From an uncultured Archangium sp. (GTDB lineage: Bacteria > Myxococcota > Myxococcia > Myxococcales > Myxococcaceae), in NCBI GenBank assembly GCA_946479335.1, contig CAMLFP010000115.1, positions 1 through 14,085 on the forward strand: DNA of 14,085 bases, written 5' to 3'. The notes beneath the pieces were generated by a model. The model ran no database searches and was not told the DNA's origin. It saw only the letters and a list, made by a program, of their open reading frames with translations. The translations under genes and the position numbers were made by a program. Shown here piece after piece: positions 1 to 6,887 of the stretch; the stretch's first letter is position 1, and every line of letters begins with the position of its first letter.

Positions 1-607
<607 letters not shown>

Positions 608-632
608 CTGTGTTGGGTTACCTACCACGGGC

Positions 633-1471
633 ATGCAGATCGCGTTTCTCACCTTCAGTGGATTGCCCACGCTCTGGCACGACGATGCGCTGGCGGCCGC
701 GGAGCTGCGCGCGCGTGGTCATCAGGTGACGCCGCTGGTCTGGAACGCACCGGGCTCCCTCGCGACCCTCGACGCCTTCGACGTGTGCGTGGTGCGCAGC
801 CCGTGGGACTGGTTCCACCACCGGGCGGCGTTTCGGCGGTTCCTCGACGCGCTCCCTCACGCCCGCTGCAGGGTGGTGAACGACCCGGTGACGCTGCGGG
901 CGTTCGCCGACAAGACCTACCTCTCGACGTTGGCGGCGCGCGGCCTCGACGTGGTGCCGACGGTGGAGCTCGAGGGCGAGGCCCTGCCGACGCAGGTGGC
1001 GCAGACGCTCGCGGTGCGCGGGTGGCGCGAGGCGGTGTTGAAGCCGGCGTTCACCGCGAACGCCATCGGGGCGCGGCGGGTGCGCGCGGGTGAGGTGCTG
1101 ACCGACGTGCCGGCCCTCGACGCGGGAGAGAAGTGGCTGCTGCAGCCGTTCGTGCCGTCCATCGCGGAGGGCGAGTTCTCGTTCGTCTTCTTCGGCGGGG
1201 AGTTCAGTCACGCAGTGCACAAGCGGCCGGCGACGGGCGAGTGGCGCGTGCAGCACGACTACGGCGGTCGTGGGCGCCCGACGACGCGGCGGTGGCGCAC
1301 GCCCGCGCGCTGTTGCACGCGGCGGCGCCCGGCACGGTGTACGCGCGCGTCGACGCGGTGGAATACGAGGGCCGGCTGCACCTGATGGAGCTGGAGGTCG
1401 TCGAGCCCGAGCTGTTCTTTCGCCACGCCCCGCGGTCGGTGGCGCGCTTCGCCGACGCGCTGGGCGCGTAG
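633..1471 (+). pseudogene. ATP-grasp enzyme, frameshifted near 1268
   Basis: The first 212 codons from ATG 633 encode an N-terminal pre-ATP-grasp fold (MQIAFLTFSGLP; VVRSPWDW at 53-60) and an ATP-grasp core: DKTYLS near 93-98, VLKPAF at 135-140, WLLQPFVPSIAEGEFSF and RVQHDYGG at 205-212. The zero frame then degenerates into arginine-rich junk. The -1 frame continues in family style, SWAPDDAAVAHARALL then ELEVVEPELFF, to TAG at 1471. One missing base in GGCGG(N)TCGTGG at about 1268 explains the switch and would restore an enzyme of about 279 residues. Such enzymes join a carboxylate to an amine or thiol using ATP; this one resembles RimK/DcsG-like ligases, but the substrate cannot be read. No slippery heptamer is evident, so a sequencing error or recent inactivation is likelier than programmed frameshifting. 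The stop codon lies inside a repeat block that recurs downstream. Confidence 0.85.
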
Positions 1472-2247
1472 AGGGGGCACGTGTTCACGCTGCGCGCGGA
1501 GGCGTCGGGTCGCGTCTGGCGCGGGTCGCGGAAATGCCTCCGGGGCATGAGGTCGGCGCGTGCGGTGGTGCACACGAGCTTCGCCACGCCGCAGCGAAAC
1601 GCCGTCGCACCGCGGTGATGCGCAGGCCGTCATCAGCTGCTCGCGAAGCGGTGTGGCTCCGCGCGCCGAGAAACCGCGCGCGCTGCAGGCTCGCTGGTGT
1701 GCTCGAACCGAACAAGAACGGAGCGTGCTGACGGTCATCGAGCGTGCGGTTGATGGCGGTGCGCACGAGCCTGGCTACGCCGCAGCTCAACGCCGTCGCA
1801 CCGCGGTGATGCGCTGGGAGCGTAGGGGTTGGGGCACGTGTTCACGCTGTACGCGGAAGCTTCGGCTCGCGTCTGGTGCGGGTCGCAAGTGCACCTCTGG
1901 GCCGCGACGTCGCGCGCTGCAGGCTCGTTGGTGCGCTCGAGCCGAACGAGAACGACGCGCGCTCACGGTCATCGAGTGAGCGGTTGATGGCGGTGCGCAC
2001 GAGCCTGCCACCCCGCAGCGCAACGCCGTCGCACCGCGGTGATGCGCAGGCCGTCGTCCGGTGCTCGCGAGGCGGTGTGTGGCTCAGCGCGCCGAGAACC
2101 GCGCGCGATGCAGGCTCGTTGGTGCGCTCGAGCCAAACGAGAACGGCGTGTGCTGACGGTCATCGAGCGTGTGGTCGCGCCGCAGCGCACCGCGGTGATG
2201 CGCAGGCCGTCGTCAGGTACTCGTGACGCGTGCAGCTCAGCGCGCCG
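1454..2247. repeat. Mosaic of diverged P/Q/R repeat blocks between convergent genes
   Basis: This stretch holds no credible gene; its long open frames are by-products of high GC and repetition. I read three block types in the order P1 (1454-1545), R1 (1559-1674), Q1 (1675-1757), short R2 (1757-1814), P2 (1808-1905), Q2 (1911-1991), R3 (1990-2100), Q3 (2101-2172), short R4 (2173-2247). P carries GGGCACGTGTTCACGCTG. Q carries TGCAGGCTCGTTGGTGCGCT and then ACGGTCATCGAG. R carries CGCCGTCGCACCGCGGTGAT. Equivalent points recur at spacings of 191, 233 and about 156 bases, as expected of tandem duplications followed by block loss. P1 covers the ATP-grasp stop codon and R4 covers the phosphoribosyltransferase stop codon. 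Each R block contains the perfect palindrome CACCGCGGTG (1608, 1799, 2032, 2188). Q2 and Q3 can form a hairpin from GGCTCG and CGAGCC. Function is unknown; edges are by eye and approximate. Confidence 0.8.
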
Positions 2248-2875
2248 CGGGCGGAATGCGGTGTTCGCCGGTCTCGTACCGGTTGTCGTCGACCACGTGC
2301 TGGTAGTCCCACGGGAAGACGAACACGTCGCGCGAGGTGAGCGCCGCGAAGTCGGGCTGGAAGCCGTCGGGCCGAGCCACCAGCGTGGCGGTCTTGAGCT
2401 TGCTGACGCCGGCGGCGCGCGCGAGCTGCGTGGCGAAGGCGAGGGTGTCTCCGGTGTTGGCGACGTCGTCGACCAGGAGCACGCGGTGGCCCTTCAGCTC
2501 CGCGGGCATCGAGTCGCGCGCGGCGTGCGCCATCGACTCGCGGTGACGGCGCGTGACGCGCACGGGGAAGAAGTCGGTGCGCAGCGCCGACGCCAGCGCG
2601 CCGCCGATGAAGACGCCGCCTTGCACCAGGCCCACCACCGCCTGCGGCTTGAACTTGCTGGCTGCGCGCGCGAGCGCCTCGACGTGGCGATCGAACTCGC
2701 CCCACGTCAGCTCGCGGACGGTCTGCCGCCGCCCGCCGTCGCGCGCCGGCATCGCCAGCGGCACCATCGGCGCGCCGCCCGCTGCGCCAAAGACATCGTT
2801 CGAATCGGCGTCGCTCGTCGAGCGCGCCCGGGAGTCAGCCGGCTTCTTCTTCGCGGTACCCAAGGTGCGCGGCAA
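2237..2875 (-). CDS. Phosphoribosyltransferase-domain protein
   Basis: The 212-residue product has a type I phosphoribosyltransferase core. The PRPP-binding signature VLLVDDVANTGDTL sits at 132-145, preceded by a strand-and-loop segment AVVGLVQGGVFIGGALA near 79-95. An upstream LTWGEFDRHVEALA motif (56-69) is typical of small predicted purine-type phosphoribosyltransferases (COG2236-like). The first 35 residues or so are Lys/Ser/Ala-rich and look disordered, so the true start could be further in. Such enzymes transfer ribose 5-phosphate between PRPP and a nucleobase; the base used cannot be told, and xanthine/guanine salvage is only a guess. It lies 9 bases downstream of the PAP2 phosphatase on the same strand, so the two are probably co-transcribed. 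Its last codons and stop fall within the terminal copy of the adjacent repeat array. Confidence 0.85.
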   Translation of the reverse strand: MPRTLGTAKKKPADSRARSTSDADSNDVFGAAGGAPMVPLAMPARDGGRRQTVRELTWGEFDRHVEALARAASKFKPQAVVGLVQGGVFIGGALASALRTDFFPVRVTRRHRESMAHAARDSMPAELKGHRVLLVDDVANTGDTLAFATQLARAAGVSKLKTATLVARPDGFQPDFAALTSRDVFVFPWDYQHVVDDNRYETGEHRIPPAAR

Positions 2876-2884
2876 AGTAGCACG

Positions 2885-3406
2885 TCACCCGAAGATTCGA
2901 GCCAGCGCTCCCGCGCCGAGGCCCAGCGTCGCGCCGGCCATCACGTCGAGCGGGTAGTGCGCGCCGAGGTACACCCGCGAGGTCGCCACCAGCGCCGCGA
3001 AGCACGAGACGAGGAGGCCCAGCCCGCTGCCTTCGCCAGCCCACGCCACCGCCAACGCGACCGCCGCCGCGGTGTGCCCGGAGGGGAAGGAGAACGCGTC
3101 GGGGTTGTGCACCAGCGCGGTGAATCCGGTGACGGCGACGTTGGGCCGGCGGCGCTTGAGCAGCCGCTTGAGCACCTGGCCCACCAGCGTCGCGCCGCCC
3201 GCGGCCAGCGCCATCAGCCAGGCCAGGCGCTCCGCCCCCGAGAGCAGCAGCACCAACCCGACGAAGGTGAGCGACGCGCCATCGCCGAGGTGGGTGACGG
3301 CGCGCAGCGCGCGCGTGAGGGCCGGGCGTTGGCGCCGCGAGACGGCCACCAGCACCGCTTCATCCCACTCCAGGAGTCGTCGCAGTCGTTGCACGGGCAG
3401 CTTCAT
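2885..3406 (-). CDS. PAP2-family membrane phosphatase
   Basis: The product has 173 residues from ATG 3406. All three PAP2 acid-phosphatase motifs are intact: K80-x6-R87-P88 (KRLLKRRRP), PSGH at 108-111 with the catalytic His111, and SR-x5-H-x3-D with His150 and Asp154 (SRVYLGAHYPLD). Hydrophobic stretches near 46-77, 113-141 and 156-172 indicate an integral membrane protein. The family dephosphorylates lipid phosphates such as undecaprenyl diphosphate (BcrC type), phosphatidylglycerol phosphate or phosphatidate. The short length fits BcrC-like enzymes, but the substrate is inferred. The reading frame stays open upstream, but I chose the ATG before KLPVQRLRRLLEWDE because upstream residues are low-complexity and overlap the divergent gene. 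It heads a probable two-gene unit with the phosphoribosyltransferase. Confidence 0.9.
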   Translation of the reverse strand: MKLPVQRLRRLLEWDEAVLVAVSRRQRPALTRALRAVTHLGDGASLTFVGLVLLLSGAERLAWLMALAAGGATLVGQVLKRLLKRRRPNVAVTGFTALVHNPDAFSFPSGHTAAAVALAVAWAGEGSGLGLLVSCFAALVATSRVYLGAHYPLDVMAGATLGLGAGALARIFG

Positions 3407-3485
3407 GCGCGCGTGGCGCGTCGTCACGGTGGCGCGCGTGCAACAACTCGGTGAATCGCGCGCGGAAGTCGGCGTTGATGCGGCC

Positions 3486-4406
3486 GTGCGCCTCGTCTTC
3501 GTCACCTGCCTCGTCTCGGGTCTCGCCCTGGCCCAGCCGTTTCCCCTGCAGCCCGTTCGCTGCGCGCCGCGGGGGAAGCCGGTCGCCGCGAAGCCGAAGA
3601 CTCCACGACTCTCGAGCGGTCCCTCCTTCGCGGTGGGGGCGCGGCTGGTGGCGTTCCAGTCTCCCAACGGGCGGTTGCTGGTGCGGCAGCTCGACGACGG
3701 CAAGGTGCGCTTCAACGCGCGCGCCCCCGGCGAGGTGCTGTACGTCGACGACACCCGCGTGCTGTTGCTGCGCACGTCGCAGAAGAGCGCGTCGTTGGTG
3801 GAGCTCACGTTCCCCTCCGGTGAGGAGCGCACCACGACGCTGCCGGTGCCGCCGTGGGTGTTCCGCGCGCCGGCGGGCCGGTGGATGTACGAGGAGCACA
3901 CCATCAACGTGTGGCCCGCGGCGCGCGGGTGGGTGATGAGCTGGCGCTCCACGGTGCCGCCGGGCCCGTCGGGCGTGGCCCGGCCTCCGGAGGTGCTCGC
4001 GGCGCAGACGCAATCAGACTGTGGCTCGTTGCTCATCACCCCCGAGGGCGTGAAGGAGGGTGGGTTCATCGCAGTGCCTGACGCGGCGTGGACCGGCGAC
4101 GGCTTGCAGCTCGAGGAGGGCGCGGTGCTGCGGTCGGCCGGCGAAAAAGACCTGCTCGAGGAGGCCGACGGCGGTGTGGTGGTGCTGGGCGATCGCTCGA
4201 AGGAGCAGCTGAATCAGGGCACCATGTCCGTGCGCGTCGGCTCGGTGGTGGCCGCGTGGGTGCGAGGGCCGGTCATCGTGGCGCAGGTCCAGTACGACGA
4301 TGGCCAGCCCGGGCTTCGCGTGGTCGGCCGGACGTCGGGGACGGTGCGCTGGGGGTCTGCGTTGCCCACGCCCCCGCGCCCTGAGCCGATGCCTCCGTTG
4401 CCGTGA
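3486..4406 (+). CDS. Hypothetical exported protein
   Basis: I do not recognise a family. From a GTG at 3486 the product has 306 residues and opens with a good signal peptide, RLVFVTCLVSGLALA, with likely cleavage before QPFPLQP; it is therefore probably periplasmic or secreted. The mature part is beta-strand rich, with short repeated patterns such as RLLVRQLDDGKVRF, TRVLLLRTSQKSASLVELTF and VGSVVAAWVRGPVIVAQVQY. These are compatible with a beta-propeller or similar all-beta fold, but no catalytic motif is visible. Cysteines are few (Cys24 or so, and one in QSDCGSLL). The C-terminus is proline-rich (PTPPRPEPMPPLP). An in-frame ATG at 3405 is possible but would put extra residues before the signal peptide and overlap the PAP2 start. 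Its TGA is two bases from the convergent neighbour's stop. Confidence 0.7.
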   Translation: MRLVFVTCLVSGLALAQPFPLQPVRCAPRGKPVAAKPKTPRLSSGPSFAVGARLVAFQSPNGRLLVRQLDDGKVRFNARAPGEVLYVDDTRVLLLRTSQKSASLVELTFPSGEERTTTLPVPPWVFRAPAGRWMYEEHTINVWPAARGWVMSWRSTVPPGPSGVARPPEVLAAQTQSDCGSLLITPEGVKEGGFIAVPDAAWTGDGLQLEEGAVLRSAGEKDLLEEADGGVVVLGDRSKEQLNQGTMSVRVGSVVAAWVRGPVIVAQVQYDDGQPGLRVVGRTSGTVRWGSALPTPPRPEPMPPLP

Positions 4407-4408
4407 CG

Positions 4409-4960
4409 TCAGCGTGAGAAACGCACCAGCCCGCGGCTCTGCCCGTCGCCGCGGTCGGTGGTGTCGAGGGCGTCGAACAACTTCTCCGCCTCCACCAGCC
4501 ACGGGCCGTAGCTCGCGTTCACGTCGAGCACGAAGGCGAGGTCGTCGCGCTCGAGGTACCCGCCCAGCGGAGAGTGGTGGCCGCCACCGTGGCCGAAGAG
4601 CGGCCGCCGCGAGAAGTTGGCGATGTAGCGGAAGCGCTCGTCGTTCACCTTGCGCAGCTCGTCGCGGAGTTGGTCGACGTCGCGCAGCCGCACCACGTCG
4701 ACGCGCCAGTCAGACGGAACGATCTCCGCGGACTCGCGGGCCAGCTGGTCGAGCGACATCGCGCGCAGCCCGAAGCGCGAGAACGGGTTGCGGCCGCGGT
4801 CAGCGCCCATCGACTTGAGCACGTTGCCGGCGCTGGTCGGCCCGCAGATGCTGATGGCGCTCTGCGAGAGCAGAGGCTGGTACCGCTGTGCGCTGGGGAG
4901 CCGCCAGGCCTCCGCCAGCAACCCCTCATTACGAAAGACCGCGCGCAGCATCGCCTCCAC
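4409..4960 (-). CDS. Phytochelatin-synthase-like papain-fold peptidase
   Basis: The 183-residue product carries the whole phytochelatin synthase catalytic set: Cys39 in QSAISICGPTSAGNVL, His128 in GHHSPLGGYLERDD and Asp146 in FVLDVNASYGPWLV. These match the Cys-His-Asp triad and the GHFSPIGGY and LDVARxxxPxxW surroundings of the family. Eukaryotic enzymes add gamma-Glu-Cys units to glutathione. Short bacterial homologues, like this one, have only the catalytic domain and, where studied, mainly cleave glutathione or its conjugates to gamma-glutamylcysteine. No C-terminal metal-sensing Cys region and no signal peptide are present. The first possible start is GTG 4960, directly after an in-frame TAG; ATG 4951 is an alternative, with GGAGG rather close upstream. 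It lies 45 bases downstream of the VanY gene on the same strand, so the two may be co-transcribed. The substrate in this organism is unknown. Confidence 0.85.
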   Translation of the reverse strand: MEAMLRAVFRNEGLLAEAWRLPSAQRYQPLLSQSAISICGPTSAGNVLKSMGADRGRNPFSRFGLRAMSLDQLARESAEIVPSDWRVDVVRLRDVDQLRDELRKVNDERFRYIANFSRRPLFGHGGGHHSPLGGYLERDDLAFVLDVNASYGPWLVEAEKLFDALDTTDRGDGQSRGLVRFSR

Positions 4961-5005
4961 CTAACCGGGGGCGAGGCCGCGCGCAGGTGACGCCTGACCG
5001 ATGAC

Positions 5006-5914
5006 TCAGCCCTTGAACGTCCAGTGCCAGGGCTCGCCGCCCACGTCATTCTTGAAGCCGTACGCCGAGGCGTGCGACTTGAGCCACTTGTACGTCGCGC
5101 CGCTGTAGCCGCCGGGCATGTTGATGTCGGCCGAGAGGCCGCCCTGGTGGTTGGAGTAGCCGGGGCGCGCCGCGAGGTTGCCCTTGCCGGCGAGGTACAG
5201 GTTGTAGAGGTAGCGCTGCTCCGCCTGCGTGCGGAAGCCGGAGACGACGGACAGGTTGATGCCGGCGCGCGCCGCCGCGGCCTTCATCGCGTTGAACTTC
5301 GCCGCCGCGTCGCTGCGCATGTACTTGCCGTTGCCGACGCTCGACACGGTGATGCTGCGGGGCACGCCGTTGACGTAGCCGGTGACCTTCTTGCCGCCGC
5401 TCGCGGGGGGCGTCGGGGTGCTCGTCGGCGCGGCCTTCAGCTTGGCCCAGGTCTTCGGGCCGACCACGCCGTCAGCGGTGAGGCCCTTCGCGCGCTGGAA
5501 CTGGCGCACCGCGTTCGCCGTCTTCGGGCCGAAGTCGCCGTCGACCGACACGTTGTAGCCGTGCGCGCGCAGGCGCTGCTGGAGGTCGCTCACCGCGGCG
5601 CCGTGCGCGCCGGTCTTCAAGGTGGGCGAGGCGCTCGACGGCGCGGGCGCGGGCTTCGGCGCGGCGGCGTTCAGCTTGGCCCACGTCTTCGGCCCGACCA
5701 CGCCGTCGGCGGTGAGGCCCTTCGCGCGCTGGAACGCCTTCACGGCGGCGGCGGTCTTCGGGCCGAAGTCGCCGTCGACCGACACGTTGTACCCCTTGGC
5801 TTTCAGCTTCTGCTGGAGCGTCTTCACGGCCGCGCCGCGAGAACCCTGGCGCAGCACCGGAGTGGAGGAAGCGGCCGACGACGTCGAGACACGGCGAACG
5901 GAGGAGACAGTCAT
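5006..5914 (-). CDS. Peptidoglycan-binding D-Ala-D-Ala carboxypeptidase (VanY/M15 type)
   Basis: From ATG 5914 the product has 302 residues. Two PG_binding_1 modules span about 18-83 and 98-162 and share long identical stretches, e.g. GYNVSVDGDFGPKTA and GLTADGVVGPKTWAKL. A Thr/Pro-rich linker leads to a VanY-like M15 zinc peptidase domain (about 176-302). Its metal site is intact: His256 and Asp263 in SNHQGGLSADI, then Glu294 and His297 in GGEPWHW. The expected activity is removal of terminal D-alanine from, or trimming of, peptidoglycan stem peptides. There is no recognisable signal peptide: the N-terminus MTVSSVRRVSTSSAASS is polar. Export must therefore be by another route, or lysis-linked as with endolysins. 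An in-frame upstream extension exists but looks non-coding. A TTGACA-like -35 hexamer lies at 5962-5967 on this strand, with no convincing -10 partner. Confidence 0.9.
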   Translation of the reverse strand: MTVSSVRRVSTSSAASSTPVLRQGSRGAAVKTLQQKLKAKGYNVSVDGDFGPKTAAAVKAFQRAKGLTADGVVGPKTWAKLNAAAPKPAPAPSSASPTLKTGAHGAAVSDLQQRLRAHGYNVSVDGDFGPKTANAVRQFQRAKGLTADGVVGPKTWAKLKAAPTSTPTPPASGGKKVTGYVNGVPRSITVSSVGNGKYMRSDAAAKFNAMKAAAARAGINLSVVSGFRTQAEQRYLYNLYLAGKGNLAARPGYSNHQGGLSADINMPGGYSGATYKWLKSHASAYGFKNDVGGEPWHWTFKG

Positions 5915-6065
5915 GGTGAAGACGTTTTCCCCGGCTGGGAGCGCGTGTTTCTGCCTCAGAATGTCAAAGTCCCTGCACATGGAGCGCCGATGCACCGATC
6001 GCCCCGCGTTGGCGCCCGGGCGCTCCGCACCCGACGACGGCAGCGTTCCGAGCTGCGAAGAATGA

Positions 6066-6887
6066 TCAGGGCGCCAGCGTGCCGTTGTGGAGCAGCACCA
6101 GCAGCAGCACGCCCAACAGAATCCGGTACACGACGAACGCGGTCATGGTGCGGCTGCGCACGAAGGCCAACATTCCCGAGATGGCGGCGAGCCCTGACAC
6201 GAAGCTCACCACGATGCCGATGACCAGCATCACCGTCGGCGGGCGGTCGGTGTCCTTGAAGAAGTCCTTCAGCTCCAGCAACCCGGCGAGCGTGGTCGAC
6301 GGAATCGACAGCAAGAACGAGTAGCGGGCCGCGTCGGCGCGCTTCAAGCCCTGCACGAAGGCGCCGGTGATGGTGGAGCCGCTGCGCGAGCACCCGGGGA
6401 TGAGCGCCAGCGCCTGCCAGAAGCCGATGGCGAGGCCGTCTTTGAGCGTCAGCTCGTCGACCGTTTTGGTCTGCTTCGCCAGCCGCTCGACGATGAACAG
6501 CACCACCGCCAGCACGATGAGCGCGCCGGCGATGACGTGCAGGTTGCGCAGCGGACCCTTGATGTACGACTTGAAGGTGAGCCCGAGGAGCCCGATGGGG
6601 ATGGTGCCCAGGCCCACGAACCACGCGAGGCGCGAGTCAGCGGTGCCGAAGGGCTTCTTCTCCAGCAGGCCCGCGAGGAACGCGCGCGTGAGGCGCACCA
6701 GGTCGGCGCGGAAATAGAAGAGCACCGCCAGCACCGTGCCCAGTTGAATGATGGCGGAGTACGCCGCGCCGGGGTCGCTCCAGCCCAGCAGCGCCGGCAC
6801 CACGCGCAGGTGCGCCGTCGAAGAAATCGGGAGGAACTCGGTGAGCCCCTGCACGAGGCCCAGCACCACCGCCTGGAGGATGCTCAC
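6066..6887 (-). CDS. uppP: Undecaprenyl-diphosphatase UppP (BacA)
   Basis: The product has 273 residues, the usual family length. It dephosphorylates undecaprenyl diphosphate to recycle the lipid carrier for peptidoglycan and other envelope polymers, and family overexpression gives bacitracin resistance. Diagnostic motifs are VQGLTEFLPISSTAHL at 12-27 (Glu17, Ser22-Ser23, His26) and PGCSRSGSTIT from 164, with Arg168. Multiple hydrophobic segments match the polytopic fold. The start is GTG at 6887, whose GTGA overlaps the TGA of the upstream PilZ gene by four bases, which implies translational coupling. The reading frame extends 20 codons upstream, but that part lies inside the PilZ gene. It is the last gene of metK > pilZ > uppP. 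Below its stop, at 6012-6023, is a 12-base palindrome without a T-run. Confidence 0.95.
   Translation of the reverse strand: MSILQAVVLGLVQGLTEFLPISSTAHLRVVPALLGWSDPGAAYSAIIQLGTVLAVLFYFRADLVRLTRAFLAGLLEKKPFGTADSRLAWFVGLGTIPIGLLGLTFKSYIKGPLRNLHVIAGALIVLAVVLFIVERLAKQTKTVDELTLKDGLAIGFWQALALIPGCSRSGSTITGAFVQGLKRADAARYSFLLSIPSTTLAGLLELKDFFKDTDRPPTVMLVIGIVVSFVSGLAAISGMLAFVRSRTMTAFVVYRILLGVLLLVLLHNGTLAP

Noticed and set aside
633..667. Sigma-54 promoter for the response regulator or the ATP-grasp gene
   Set aside because: No GG-N10-GC element with the expected TGGCAC/TTGC form in the 25-base gap; a partial TGGCACG match at about 676 lies inside coding sequence.
1250..1275. Programmed -1 frameshifting in the ATP-grasp gene
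   Set aside because: No X-XXY-YYZ slippery sequence or obvious downstream pseudoknot at the junction; a lost base is simpler.
1560..2226. Several long plus-strand open frames with repeated peptide pieces such as SHRGDAQAV
   Set aside because: They come from reading the same nucleotide repeats in different frames. Frames are not kept between copies and there is no ribosome-binding site or domain, so I do not call a repeat protein.
3486..4406. Firm beta-propeller or TolB-like assignment for the exported protein
   Set aside because: Strand-like repeats are suggestive only; no repeat-family signature or conserved motif could be confirmed by eye.
6012..6023. 12-base palindrome GCGCCCGGGCGC downstream of uppP as a terminator
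   Set aside because: The stem after allowing a loop is only four pairs and no T-run follows; in GC-rich DNA such palindromes are common.
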